A stretch of DNA of 64,000 bases from positions 1,364,001 to 1,428,000 of the forward strand of contig NZ_PEJS01000001.1 in NCBI RefSeq assembly GCF_002750975.1. The letters are read 5' to 3'. The DNA comes from Stenotrophomonas indicatrix (GTDB taxonomy: Bacteria > Pseudomonadota > Gammaproteobacteria > Xanthomonadales > Xanthomonadaceae). The notes under the pieces are model-generated. The model saw nothing but the letters and a program-made list of their open reading frames with translations. It was not told where the DNA came from and searched no databases. Both the position numbers and the translations under genes were made by a program. Positions 10,365 to 20,071 of this stretch are shown here, one piece after another (position 1 is the stretch's first letter; each line of letters begins with the position of its first letter).

Positions 10365-11705
10365 TCAGGCAGTGCCCAGCGCTTCGGGCAACAGGGCGTC
10401 GACGAAGGCTTCCGGATCGAATACGCGCAGGTCCTCCGGGCGCTCGCCGATACCGGCAAAACGGATCGGAATGCCGAACTCGCGGGCCAGCGCGAACACC
10501 ACGCCGCCCTTGGCGGTACCGTCCAGCTTGGTCACCACCAGGCCGGTCACCTTGACCGCGGCATTGAACTGGCGCAGCTGCGAAAGCGCGTTCTGGCCGG
10601 TGGTGCCGTCGATCACCATCAGCACTTCGTGCGGCGCGTTCTCGTCGATCTTGCCGAGCACGCGGCGGATCTTGCCCAGCTCGTTCATCAGCCCGGACTG
10701 GGTGTGCAGGCGGCCTGCGGTATCGGCGATCAGCACCGAGGTGCCGCGGGCCTTGCCGGCCTGCAGCGCATCGTAGGCCACCGAGGCGGCATCAGCGTTC
10801 TGCCCCTGCGCGACCACGGCCACGCCGTTGCGCTCGCCCCAGATCTGCAGCTGGGCGACGGCGGCAGCGCGGAAGGTATCGCCAGCGGCCAGCATCAAGC
10901 TGTGGCCCTCGTCCTTGAAGCGCTTGGCCAGCTTGCCGATGGTGGTGGTCTTGCCGACGCCGTTGACGCCCACGGTCAGCACCACGAAGGGCTTGGCGTT
11001 GCGGTCGATGACCAGCGGCTTGGATACCGGCTGCAGGATCGCGATCAGGTCCGCGCGCAGTGCCGCCAGCAGGGCATTGGCATCGATGAACTCGCGTGCC
11101 TTCATGCGCTTGCGCAGGTCGGCGATCAGGTCGGTGGTGGCGGCAACGCCAACGTCGGCGGTCAGCAGCGCGGTCTCGATCTCGTCCAGCAGATCGTCAT
11201 CGAGCTTGGGGTTGCGCGAGAACAGGCCGCCGAAACTGCGGGCGAACGCACTGTTGCGCAGGCGCTCGCGCCAGCCGGGCTTGCCCGCCGCAGCAGCCGG
11301 GGCATCGACCAGTACCGGCAGGTCGGCGGCGGGGGCGGCTGGTTCCTGCGCCGGGATGACCGGGGCCAGCGGGGCGAGCACCGCGGCGGCGGCGGCCGCT
11401 TCGGCTTCGAAGTTTTCCGGCGCCAGCACGCGTGCGGGCGCGGCTTCGGGGATGGATTCCTGCGCCGCTTGCAGTGTTGCTTGCGGGGCCGGCGCGGTTG
11501 ACGTTGCGGGCGCAACGACCTCGGGCGTGGCAGCTGGCACAGGCGCTTCCACCGTCGGCGGGGCTACCGGTGCGGCCGGGGCCTGCTCGGGTGGCGCGGC
11601 CGACGGGAATGCCGCCGCCAGCTCTTCAGCCGAGTAGTGCTGGGTCTTGGGCGCGTCCGGTGTGGCGGCGTCCTGGGGCTTCTTGCGGCGGAAAAAACTG
11701 AGCAT
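10365..11705 (-). CDS. ftsY: Signal recognition particle receptor FtsY
   Basis: The GTPase receptor that docks SRP-ribosome complexes at the inner membrane. 446 residues: an Ala/Pro/Glu-rich, low-complexity N-terminal A domain (~20-150), then the NG domain with P-loop GVNGVGKTTTIGKLA, DTAGRLHT, and TKLDGTAKGG, ending in GERPEDLRVFDPEAFVDALL. The start is at MLSFFRRKK, whose basic/hydrophobic N-terminus is typical of membrane-associating FtsY. Confidence 0.96.
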   Translation of the reverse strand: MLSFFRRKKPQDAATPDAPKTQHYSAEELAAAFPSAAPPEQAPAAPVAPPTVEAPVPAATPEVVAPATSTAPAPQATLQAAQESIPEAAPARVLAPENFEAEAAAAAAVLAPLAPVIPAQEPAAPAADLPVLVDAPAAAAGKPGWRERLRNSAFARSFGGLFSRNPKLDDDLLDEIETALLTADVGVAATTDLIADLRKRMKAREFIDANALLAALRADLIAILQPVSKPLVIDRNAKPFVVLTVGVNGVGKTTTIGKLAKRFKDEGHSLMLAAGDTFRAAAVAQLQIWGERNGVAVVAQGQNADAASVAYDALQAGKARGTSVLIADTAGRLHTQSGLMNELGKIRRVLGKIDENAPHEVLMVIDGTTGQNALSQLRQFNAAVKVTGLVVTKLDGTAKGGVVFALAREFGIPIRFAGIGERPEDLRVFDPEAFVDALLPEALGTA

Positions 11706-11836
11706 TGGCAAAAGGCGCTGAAATCAGAGGGATATGCTACCACCCGGGCCTGTATGGCCGGCGTGGACTCAAGGTCGCAGCTACGCGGCCGTTAACCGGT
11801 CCGGAGGGCTGCGTTGGGTGGCCTGGGAGACCGCCG

Positions 11837-12130
11837 ATGAACGATGTGACAGGTGTTGCGCTCAGCGGGATGCGTGCGGCCCAGCAGGGCGTGCAGGTGG
11901 CCGCACACAATGTGGCGACCCCGGATGCGCCACGACTGCAACTGCAGCGCGATGCCGCAGCGCAGGGCGGGGTGGACACCCGCGTGACGTCCCATGGCGA
12001 CACCGATCCGACCGCACCGCTGGGCGACCTGTTGGCTGCCAAGGCCGAGGTGGTGGCCTTCGCCGCCAATGCCGCGCTGATCCGTCGCGAGGACCAGATG
12101 CTGGGTTCGCTGCTGGATCGGCAGGCCTGA
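11837..12130 (+). CDS. Minimal flagellar rod/hook-like protein
   Basis: A 97-residue protein. Its N-terminus (ALSGMRAAQQGVQVAAHNVATPD) resembles the helix and 'ANN-NTP' motif of FlgB/FlgC/FlgG/FlgE axial proteins. Its C-terminus (LLAAKAEVVAFAANAALIRREDQMLGSLLD) resembles their terminal coiled-coil helix. The central beta domain is missing, so both D0 helices are joined by a short linker. No other flagellar gene is in the window. Such stand-alone mini proteins are seen in related genomes, but I know of no function. The ATG at 11837 is preferred over an upstream start that overlaps ftsY's promoter. Confidence 0.65.
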   Translation: MNDVTGVALSGMRAAQQGVQVAAHNVATPDAPRLQLQRDAAAQGGVDTRVTSHGDTDPTAPLGDLLAAKAEVVAFAANAALIRREDQMLGSLLDRQA

Positions 12131-12203
12131 TCCGACCGCATCTGGGATGGGTCTGATCCGACCGGCTCTGGTGCGTGTCTGATCCCACCTGCTCTGGTAG
12201 GTG
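12126..12203. repeat. Three tandem 26-bp repeats
   Basis: Copies at 12126-12151, 12152-12177 and 12178-12203, each beginning (C/T)CTGATCC and containing CTCTGG or TCTGGG. The first copy includes the stop codon of the flagellar-rod-like gene. The copies differ at about 5-8 positions. Confidence 0.8.
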
Positions 12204-12387
12204 CCAACCTTGGTTGGCACGCTTTTGCAGTCAAGCCATGCTCGGCAGCTTTTCAAGCGCCAACCAAGGTTGGCATCTACCAGGCCAACAGCAGCGCCAA
12301 TCAAGGTTGGCATCTACCAGGCCAACAGCAGCACCAATCAAGGTTGGCCTCTACCGGGGCAATGGCGGTGCCAACCGAGGTTGGCAC
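12201..12387. repeat. Palindrome array with three tandem 37-bp units
   Basis: Perfect 9-2-9 palindromes GTGCCAACC-TT-GGTTGGCAC (12201-12220) and GTGCCAACC-GA-GGTTGGCAC (12368-12387) bracket three direct 37-bp units at 12257-12293, 12294-12330 and 12331-12367. Each unit begins GCGCCAA(C/T)CAAGGTTGGC and continues with CTACC. Together with the 26-bp repeats this fills the whole gap between the rod-like gene and htpG. No ORF is credible here. Confidence 0.85.
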
Positions 12388-12414
12388 CGCCAGGCTGGGC
12401 GATCCCGGCATCGG

Positions 12415-14307
12415 TCAGGCCGACAGCTCCAGCAGCAGCTTGTTCAGACGGGCCACATAGGCACCCGGGTCCTTCAGGCTGTCGCCGGCGGCCAGTGCGG
12501 CCTGGTCGAACAGCACCCGGCCCAGGTCGTCGAAACGTGCGCCATCGGCTTCGGCATCCAGTTTGGCGATCAGCGGATGACCCGGGTTGATCTCCAGTAC
12601 CGGCTTGCTGTCGGGCACCTTCTGGCCGCTGGCTTCCAGGATCTGGCGCATCTGCAGGCCCAGGTCCTGTTCGCCGATGGCCAGCACCGCCGGCGAATCG
12701 GTCAGGCGGTGCGACACGCGCACTTCGGCCACGTCATCGCCGAGCACGTTCTTCAGGCGCTCGACCAGGCCCTGCTTGTCCTTCGCCGCGGCTTCCTGCT
12801 CCTGCTTGTCCGCTTCGCTCTCCAGCGCGCCCAGGTCGAGGTCGCCGCGGGCGATGTCGACGAAGCCCTTGCCGTCGAAATCGGTCAGGTAGCCCATCAG
12901 CCACTCGTCGATGCGATCGGTCAGCAGCAGGACTTCGATGCCCTTCTTGCGGAACACTTCCAGGTGCGGGCTGTTGCGCACCTGGCTGTAGCTCTCGCCG
13001 GTCAGGTAATAGATCTTGTCCTGGCCTTCGGCCATGCGGCCGATGTAGTCGGCCAACGAGACGGTCTGTGCATCGGCCTCGCCACGGGTGGAAGCGAAGC
13101 GCAGCAGGCCGGCGACCTTCTCACGGTTGTTGTAGTCCTCGGCCGGGCCTTCCTTCAGCACCTGGCCGAATTCCTTCCAGAACGTGGCGTACTGCTCGGG
13201 CTTGTCGCTGGACAGCTTCTCCAGCATGTCCAGCGAACGCTTGGTCAGTGCGGCCTTCATCGAATCGATGACCGGGCCGGACTGCAGGATTTCGCGCGAG
13301 ACATTCAGCGACAGGTCGTTGGAATCGACCACGCCCTTGATGAAACGCAGGTACAGCGGCAGGAACTGTTCGGCCTGGTCCATCACGAACACGCGCTGCA
13401 CGTACAGCTTCAGGCCCTTGGGCGCATCGCGGTGGTACAGGTCGAACGGCGCGCGGCCCGGCACGTACAGCAGCGAGGTGTACTCCAGCTTGCCTTCGAC
13501 CTTGTTGTGGCTCCACGCCAGCGGGTCGCTGTGGTCGTGGGCGACGTGCTTGTAGAACTCGGTGTACTCCGCATCGCTGATCTCGGTGCGCGGGCGGGTC
13601 CACAGCGCGCTGGCGCGGTTGACGGTTTCCCACTCGATCGCGGCGCCTTCTTCGCCGCCTTCCTTGGGCATCTGGATCGGCAGGCCGATGTGGTCGGAGT
13701 ACTTCTTGAGGATGCTGCGCAGGCGCCAGCCGTCGGCGAAGTCGTGCTCGCCGTCCTTCAGGTGCAGGACGATGCGGGTGCCGCGCTCGGCCTTGTCGAT
13801 GGTAGCGACATCGAAATCGCCTTCGCCACGCGAGGTCCAGCGCACGCCTTCATTGGCGGCCAGGCCTGCGCGGCGCGAAGTGACTTCCACTTCGTCGGCG
13901 ACGATGAAGGCGCTGTAGAAGCCGACGCCGAACTGGCCGATCAGCTGCGAGTCCTTCTTCTGGTCGCCGGACAGCTGGCGCAGGAAGTCGCCGGTGCCGG
14001 ACTTGGCGATGGTGCCGAGGTGGGTGATGGCATCGGCGCGGCTCATGCCGATCCCGTTGTCTTCGATGGTGATGGTGTGGGCGGCCGGATCGAAGCTGAC
14101 GCGCACGCGCAGCTCGCTGTCGCCTTCCAGCAGCTCAGGCTGGGTCAGGGCTTCGAAGCGCAGCTTGTCGGCGGCGTCGGCGGCATTGGATACCAGCTCG
14201 CGAAGGAAGATCTCCTTGTTGGAGTACAGCGAGTGGATCATCAGCTGCAGCAGCTGCTTGACTTCGGTCTGGAAGCCAAGGGTTTCGGTCTGGGTCGTCT
14301 CGGTCAT
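12415..14307 (-). CDS. htpG: Chaperone protein HtpG (Hsp90)
   Basis: Cytosolic Hsp90-family ATPase chaperone, 630 residues. The GHKL ATP-binding motifs are present: [25 protein letters not shown] and [15 protein letters not shown]. The middle-domain block YVQRVFVMD and catalytic-Arg region [11 protein letters not shown] are also present. The start is set at [20 protein letters not shown]; an in-frame extension to 14595 reads into an intergenic repeat and is rejected. A sigma-32-like promoter lies upstream. Confidence 0.97.
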   Translation of the reverse strand: MTETTQTETLGFQTEVKQLLQLMIHSLYSNKEIFLRELVSNAADAADKLRFEALTQPELLEGDSELRVRVSFDPAAHTITIEDNGIGMSRADAITHLGTIAKSGTGDFLRQLSGDQKKDSQLIGQFGVGFYSAFIVADEVEVTSRRAGLAANEGVRWTSRGEGDFDVATIDKAERGTRIVLHLKDGEHDFADGWRLRSILKKYSDHIGLPIQMPKEGGEEGAAIEWETVNRASALWTRPRTEISDAEYTEFYKHVAHDHSDPLAWSHNKVEGKLEYTSLLYVPGRAPFDLYHRDAPKGLKLYVQRVFVMDQAEQFLPLYLRFIKGVVDSNDLSLNVSREILQSGPVIDSMKAALTKRSLDMLEKLSSDKPEQYATFWKEFGQVLKEGPAEDYNNREKVAGLLRFASTRGEADAQTVSLADYIGRMAEGQDKIYYLTGESYSQVRNSPHLEVFRKKGIEVLLLTDRIDEWLMGYLTDFDGKGFVDIARGDLDLGALESEADKQEQEAAAKDKQGLVERLKNVLGDDVAEVRVSHRLTDSPAVLAIGEQDLGLQMRQILEASGQKVPDSKPVLEINPGHPLIAKLDAEADGARFDDLGRVLFDQAALAAGDSLKDPGAYVARLNKLLLELSA

Positions 14308-14360
14308 CGGGTAGGGCTCCATGTGCGGTGCCGCGCAAGCGCGTGCGGCCTCGCCAAGGG

Positions 14361-14386
14361 GTAGGGGTGATTGTCCCGAAATCAAG
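14361..14386 (-). promoter_or_regulatory. Candidate sigma-32 promoter of htpG
   Basis: On the minus strand CTTGATT (14380-14386) is followed 12 nt later by CCCCTAC (14361-14367), resembling the heat-shock -35 CTTGAAA and -10 CCCCATNT. It is 54 bp upstream of the htpG ATG. Spacing is at the short end. Confidence 0.5.
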
Positions 14387-14392
14387 GGGTTG

Positions 14393-14580
14393 GTCGGCCG
14401 GGCTGCGCCCGGCACCGGCCGAGGCCAAAGCAACAGCAACAGCGGGCATTCCGTGGGATGGCGGGGCACTGTGGGTTTGCGGGGACGCCGTAAACCCGTC
14501 CATGGGGGCTTGGTCGCGGCATCCATGCCGCTCACACCCCGCAAACCCACAGTGCCCCGCCTTCGCCAGATCGTCGCGAC
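14393..14580 (+). repeat. Long-stem intergenic element, copy A
   Basis: Order: small hairpin GCCGGGCTGCGCCCGGC, then GAGGCC, a short AGCAACAGCAAC run, CCGTGGGATG, then a perfect 25-bp stem (14460-14484 with 14537-14561). The loop holds an inner hairpin GCGGC-ATCCAT-GCCGC. It occupies the htpG-rsmD gap with copy B, which is inverted relative to it. Confidence 0.85.
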
Positions 14581-14583
14581 CTG

Positions 14584-14610
14584 CAGTAGATCCACGCCAT
14601 GCGTGGATGA
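14584..14610. repeat. SMAG-type palindrome
   Basis: CAGTAGATCCACGCCATGCG and continuing TGGATGA. It sits between long-stem copies A and B. Confidence 0.85.
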
Positions 14611-14649
14611 AATCTCTCAGATATCGAAATCCCCCAAGAGCCGTTTGAC

Positions 14650-14855
14650 AGATCGCAGGAAACTGTCGAAGGCGGGGTGGGTCCGGTTGCGGGGGCGTGA
14701 GCGCCATGGATGGCGCGACCGAGCCTCCATGGACGGATTTACGGCGGCCCCCGCAACCGGGGCCACCCCGCCAATCCGCAGGAAGCCAGCTTTTGACGTT
14801 GCTTCGGCCGTTGCTTCGGCCTCTGCGGGTGCCGGGCGCAGCCCGGCCGAACTAC
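14650..14855 (-). repeat. Long-stem intergenic element, copy B (inverted)
   Basis: Stem 14671-14695 with 14748-14772 pairs at 23 of 25 positions; the loop hairpin is GCGCCATGGATGGCGC. It is followed by a degenerate run (GCTTCGGCCGTTGCTTCGG) and the hairpin GCCGGGCGCAGCCCGGC, so it is the reverse complement of copy A's order. The left flank GGAAACTGTCGAAGG matches the flank of other copies. The rest of 14308-14903 holds no gene I can support. Confidence 0.85.
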
Positions 14856-14903
14856 AATCCCGCTCATGCTGAAATTCTCGAATGAACCTCGCCAGGGGCG
14901 CCT

Positions 14904-16018
<1,115 letters not shown>

Positions 16019-16096
16019 GCCCTGACCAGCAGTAGATCCTGTAGCACCACGCATTCCATTACGCACACCAACACGCAACATTCCGGGAGGAAACCC

Positions 16097-16588
16097 ATGA
16101 ACAACACCATGCGCGCGATGCTGATCGCTTCGTTTGCCCTGGCTTTCACCGCCTGCAAGAAGGAAGAAGCCGCTCCGGTCGACGAAGCCAAGCAGGCGCT
16201 GGTCGCGCCGGCCAAGGAAGACGACGCAGGCTGGAAGAAGTACCTGCAGGAAGTGGCCATCCAGAACATGGGCAACATCACCAACAGCCCGTTCCTGTAC
16301 TACCTGTCGCCGGAATCGGATCCGGACTTCCAGGCCAAGTACGAGCGCCAGACCGAAAGCGCGACCCAGGCCGTGGCCCGTGGCGTGCAGCCGGGCAACA
16401 TGCTGGCCTTCGGTTCGTCGGCCTCGGGCAAGATGGCTGACATGATCCAGACCGTGTTCAAGGATGTCTCGCCGGATTCGATGAAGGGCGTGCGCGTCGT
16501 CTTCATCGGCCAGTCCGCCGACAACGCCCGCGTGCAGGCCGTGGTCCAGCCGACCGGTGCCGAGTACATTTTCGTCGAAGCCAAGTAA
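16097..16588 (+). CDS. Hypothetical lipoprotein
   Basis: A 163-residue protein with a short signal peptide and the lipobox FTAC (Cys about 20), followed by a Lys/Glu/Ala-rich linker. The mature domain contains NITNSPFLYYL and a conserved-looking segment GVRVVFIGQSADNARVQ. GGGAGGAAACC just upstream is a strong ribosome binding site. It sits between coaD and the ferredoxin gene, which are adjacent in many relatives. Function not recognised. Confidence 0.75.
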   Translation: MNNTMRAMLIASFALAFTACKKEEAAPVDEAKQALVAPAKEDDAGWKKYLQEVAIQNMGNITNSPFLYYLSPESDPDFQAKYERQTESATQAVARGVQPGNMLAFGSSASGKMADMIQTVFKDVSPDSMKGVRVVFIGQSADNARVQAVVQPTGAEYIFVEAK

Positions 16589-16720
16589 GACCGAGCCGAG
16601 GCGGTCGTGCTTCGGCACGGCCCGGGCGGCGCCCTGCGATGGGCGCCGCTGATGACCTGACCAGCCCGCGCGCCCGCGCAGGCCGGTCCTTGTCCCAAGG
16701 CGCGGGCGTGGAGTATCGCC

Positions 16721-17002
16721 ATGTCGCTGAAAATCAATGAGCTCTGCGTCAACTGCGACGTATGCGAGCCGGCCTGCCCGAACCAGGCCATCACGATGGG
16801 TGAAACCATCTACGTGATCGACCCCGCCCGCTGTACCGAGTGCGTGGGCCATTTCGACGAACCGCAGTGCGTGGTCGTCTGCCCGGTCGAATGCATCGAC
16901 CCCGATCCGGACATCGTCGAAACCGAAATCGAGCTGCTGGCCAAGTTGCGCCAACTGCAGCACGATCATCCCGAACTCTATGCGGAGCCCCCATCCGAAT
17001 GA
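16721..17002 (+). CDS. yfhL: YfhL-type 2[4Fe-4S] ferredoxin
   Basis: A 93-residue electron carrier. First cluster C-X2-C-X2-C-X3-CP (CVNCDVCEPACP); second with the inserted spacing C-X2-C-X8-C-X3-C (CTECVGHFDEPQCVVVC) and a further Cys in VECI, as in Allochromatium-type ferredoxins. It ends in an acidic tail. Its stop overlaps the next gene's ATG (ATGA), so ggt is translationally coupled to it. Confidence 0.93.
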   Translation: MSLKINELCVNCDVCEPACPNQAITMGETIYVIDPARCTECVGHFDEPQCVVVCPVECIDPDPDIVETEIELLAKLRQLQHDHPELYAEPPSE

Positions 17003-18726
17003 AGTCGTTCGCCCGCCCCCTGTTGCTGCTCGGCCTGCTGCTGAGTTCCGTCGCCTGGGCTGATGCCCCGGTCCGTGCCGAGCGCCCCGATGGCGCGGCC
17101 ATCGCCAGCGGTCACGCCCTGGCCACCCAGGCCGGTGTCGACATCCTGGCCCAGGGCGGCAACGCCTTCGACGCGGCGGTGGCGGTGTCCTCCACCCTGG
17201 CAGTGGTCGAGCCGATCAGCTCCGGTCTCGGTGGCGGCGGCTTTTTCCTGCTGCATGATGCGGCCACCGGCAAGGACGTGATGCTGGACGCGCGCGAGAC
17301 CGCGCCGGCCGCGGCCACGCCGCAGGCCTTCCTCGACAAGAAGGGTGACCTGGACCGCGACCGCTCGGTCAACGGCCCGTGGTCGGCCGGCATTCCGGGC
17401 CTGCCGGCGGCGCTGGTCGAACTGTCGGCCAAGCACGGCAAGCTGCCGCTGTCAGCGTCGTTGCAGCCGGCGATCCGCATCGCGCGTGAAGGCTTCCCGG
17501 TCTATGACCGCATGGCCAAGGGCTATGCCTCGCGCCGTGAAGTGATGGAGCGTTATCCCGGTACACGCGAGGTCTACCTGCGCAATGGCAAGCCGATCGC
17601 CACCGGTGACCTGTTCAAGCAGCCGGAACTGGCGCAGACCCTGGAGCGCCTGGCGGCCGGTGGCTTCGACGGCTTCTACAAGGGCCAGACCGGCAAGCTG
17701 CTGCTGGCCGGCGTGAAGCAGGCGGGCGGCAAGTGGACCGCCGAAGAGCTGGCCGGCTACCGCGTCAAGCAGCGTGCGCCGATCGTCTTCAACTACAACG
17801 GCTGGAAGATCACCACCGCACCGCCGCCGTCCTCCGGTGGCATCGCCCTGGCCAGCATGCTGCAGATCCTGGAAGGCTGGGACATCAAGCAGATGGATGC
17901 CGCGCACCGCACCCATCTGGTGGTCGAGTCGATGCGTCGTGCCTACCGTGACCGCACCTTCTTCCTCGGCGATCCGGATTTCGTGCAGATCCCGCAGAAG
18001 GTGCTGGCCAGCAAGGATTACGCGCAGGGCCTGCGCGCCACCATCCACCCGGAAAAGGCGACCCCCAGCGACCTGCTGTCGGGCAACCCGACGCCGCTGG
18101 AGGATGACGAGACCACCCATTTCTCGATCATCGACCGTGATGGCAACCGTGTCGGCGCCACCCAGACCGTCAACCTGCTGTACGGCTCGGGGCTGATTCC
18201 GAAGGGCACCGGCGTGCTGCTGAACAACGAGATGGACGACTTCGCGCTGAAGCCGGGAACGCCCAACGCCTTTGGCGTGATGGGCTACGCGGCCAACGCG
18301 CCGAAGCCGGGCAAGCGCATGCTCAGCTCGATGACGCCCACCTTCATGGAAAACGACGACAAGGTGATCGTGCTGGGCACGCCCGGTGGCAGCCGCATCA
18401 TCACCATGGTGCTGCTGGGTATCCTGGGCTACGACGCTGGCCTGGATGCGCAGCAGGTCGCCGCGCTGCCGCGCTACCACCACCAGTGGCTGCCGGACCT
18501 GATCGAAGCGGAAAGCAATGCTTTCGACGCTGGCACCATCAAGCAGCTGCAGGCGATGGGCCACAAGATCGACCTGCCGGGCGAGGTCGCTGCCGGTGGC
18601 CGTGGCTCCAGCCATGTGTGGGGCAACCTGCAGACGGTGGAGTGGGACCGCAAGGACAACAAACTGTTTGGCGGCAGTGACCCGCGCAACCCGGTCGGCA
18701 GTGCCCAGGTTGTGCCGGCTCCCTGA
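16999..18726 (+). CDS. ggt: Gamma-glutamyltransferase
   Basis: A periplasmic enzyme that hydrolyses or transfers the gamma-glutamyl group of glutathione. It is made as a 575-residue precursor with a signal peptide (MKSFARPLLLLGLLLSSVAWA) and autocleaves before the catalytic Thr of TTHFS, about residue 372. Large-subunit motifs DAAVAVSSTLAVVEP.SSGLGGGGFFLL and small-subunit GTPGGSRI are present. The start at ATG 16999 overlaps the ferredoxin stop. A longer in-frame ORF from 16840 is rejected because it would overlap the ferredoxin gene. Confidence 0.95.
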   Translation: MKSFARPLLLLGLLLSSVAWADAPVRAERPDGAAIASGHALATQAGVDILAQGGNAFDAAVAVSSTLAVVEPISSGLGGGGFFLLHDAATGKDVMLDARETAPAAATPQAFLDKKGDLDRDRSVNGPWSAGIPGLPAALVELSAKHGKLPLSASLQPAIRIAREGFPVYDRMAKGYASRREVMERYPGTREVYLRNGKPIATGDLFKQPELAQTLERLAAGGFDGFYKGQTGKLLLAGVKQAGGKWTAEELAGYRVKQRAPIVFNYNGWKITTAPPPSSGGIALASMLQILEGWDIKQMDAAHRTHLVVESMRRAYRDRTFFLGDPDFVQIPQKVLASKDYAQGLRATIHPEKATPSDLLSGNPTPLEDDETTHFSIIDRDGNRVGATQTVNLLYGSGLIPKGTGVLLNNEMDDFALKPGTPNAFGVMGYAANAPKPGKRMLSSMTPTFMENDDKVIVLGTPGGSRIITMVLLGILGYDAGLDAQQVAALPRYHHQWLPDLIEAESNAFDAGTIKQLQAMGHKIDLPGEVAAGGRGSSHVWGNLQTVEWDRKDNKLFGGSDPRNPVGSAQVVPAP

Positions 18727-18728
18727 TC

Positions 18729-18760
18729 CGGCGGCAGCGCCGGGCCATGCCCGGCGGACG
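18729..18760. repeat. REP hairpin after ggt
   Basis: GGCAGCGCCGGGCCATGCCCGG, the GCCGGGC-CAT-GCCCGGC type seen at 8818 and 61069. Confidence 0.65.
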
Positions 18761-18770
18761 CAAACCTGAG

Positions 18771-18798
18771 AACCCCGCCCGCAACGGCGGGGTTTTTC
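18771..18798 (+). terminator. Rho-independent terminator of ggt
   Basis: Stem AACCCCGCC (18771-18779) with GGCGGGGTT (18786-18794), loop CGCAAC, followed by TTTC. Confidence 0.85.
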
Positions 18799-18846
18799 AT
18801 TTTCCCACTAGCGATTATTTAACGAGCGGCCACCGATAATTGCGTC

Positions 18847-19734
18847 ATGAAACTATGGTCGATCCGCGGTAATACCCAACGCTTGGATGGCGGTGCAATG
18901 TTCGGCAACGCGCCGCGCGCGTTGTGGGAAAAGTGGGCAGCACCGGATGAGCTCAACCGCATCGAGCTGGCCTGTCGTGCGTTGTTGGCGAGCCCGCTGG
19001 AAGGCAAGACGGTGCTGTTCGAAACCGGCATCGGTGCGTTCTTCGAGCCGCGCATGCGCGAGCGCTATGGCGTGCAGGAAAGCCAGCATGTGCTGATCGA
19101 TTCGCTGCGCGAAGCCGGCTTCGAGCACGAAGACATCGACGTGGTGGTGCTCAGCCATCTGCACTTCGACCATGCCGGCGGCCTGTTGGCCGCGTGGCAC
19201 GAAGGCCGTGAACCGGAACTGCTGTTCCCCAATGCGACGTACGTGGTCGGTGCGCAGCACTGGCAGCGCGCGCTGCAGCCGCACCCGCGCGATCGCGCCA
19301 GCTTCATTCCAGAACTGCCGGGCCTGCTGCAGGCCAGTGGCCGCCTGGAAGTGGTGGACGGCGAGTATTCGAAGGTGCTCGGCCACAGCGTGCGTTTCAG
19401 TTACAGCGACGGGCACACGCCGGGGCTGATGCTGGCCGAGATCGTCGGGCAGGCATGCGCAGGCGAGGGGGCGCACGGCGGCGTGGTGTTCTGCGCCGAT
19501 CTGATTCCGGGTCGCTCGTGGGTGCACGTGCCGATCACCATGGGGTACGACCGCAACGCCGAGCTGCTGATCGACGAGAAGCGACAGTTCCTGGAAGACA
19601 AGCTGGCGCGCAACGTGCATCTGTTCTTCACCCATGATCCGCAGGTGGCGCTGGCGCAGGTCGGGCGGGATGAGAAGGGACGTTTCGTGACGCTGCATGA
19701 GCAGGGCGAACTGAAGGCGCGCGCGCTGGGGTGA
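18847..19734 (+). CDS. MBL-fold metallo-hydrolase
   Basis: A 295-residue zinc hydrolase of the metallo-beta-lactamase superfamily. The HxHxDH metal motif HLHFDH is at residues 104-109; further ligands are likely in DGHTPG and FTHD near 175 and 255. The layout, with a metal motif about 100 residues in and no signal peptide, resembles cytosolic lactonase/hydrolase members rather than antibiotic lactamases. Substrate not determinable. It has its own promoter region after the ggt terminator. Confidence 0.8.
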   Translation: MKLWSIRGNTQRLDGGAMFGNAPRALWEKWAAPDELNRIELACRALLASPLEGKTVLFETGIGAFFEPRMRERYGVQESQHVLIDSLREAGFEHEDIDVVVLSHLHFDHAGGLLAAWHEGREPELLFPNATYVVGAQHWQRALQPHPRDRASFIPELPGLLQASGRLEVVDGEYSKVLGHSVRFSYSDGHTPGLMLAEIVGQACAGEGAHGGVVFCADLIPGRSWVHVPITMGYDRNAELLIDEKRQFLEDKLARNVHLFFTHDPQVALAQVGRDEKGRFVTLHEQGELKARALG

Positions 19735-19739
19735 GGTTG

Positions 19740-19945
19740 GCCGGCAGGGCTGCGCCCTGCACCCGCCGAGGCCGGAGCCGGAGCAACAGCAACACCGGGC
19801 TATCCGTGGGGTGGCGGGGCGGTGTCGGATTGCGGGGACGCCGCAAGTACGTCCTTGTAGGCTTGGCAGCCGCATCCATGCGGCTGACACCCCGCAATCC
19901 GACACCGCCCCGCCTTCGACAGTTTTCCGGTGACGGATGGGACGC
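19740..19945 (+). repeat. Long-stem intergenic element, copy C
   Basis: Hairpin GGCAGGGCTGCGCCCTGC, then GAGGCCGGAGCC and GGAGCAACAGCAACACC, CCGTGGGGTG, then a perfect 25-bp stem (19813-19837 with 19890-19914) whose loop holds GCAGCCGCATCCATGCGGCTG-like inner arms. The right flank is TTCGACAGTTTTCCGGTGAC. Same orientation as A and D. It fills most of the gap after the MBL gene. Confidence 0.85.
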
Positions 19946-20026
19946 CCGTTGGATCTTTCGGGGTCCGATCCCGTTGCTGCGCAATGGGCTCTGCCCCCAT
20001 TCGACGGACAGGTTCCAAGTGACGGT

Positions 20027-20052
20027 CAGTAGATCCACGCCATGCGTGGATG
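20027..20052. repeat. SMAG-type palindrome
   Basis: AGTAGATCCACGCCATGCGT plus GGATGG, 20 bp before the psiF-like stop codon. Confidence 0.85.
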
Positions 20053-20071
20053 GGGCCTTTCTTCGCTGTTT

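Noticed and set aside
12257..12367. CRISPR-like array (37-bp repeats)
   Set aside because: The units are directly abutting and contain no unique spacers; no cas genes are near. It is a tandem repeat.
12175..14364. A 729-codon plus-strand frame over htpG
   Set aside because: It is antisense to a clear Hsp90 gene and begins in the palindrome array; no protein features.
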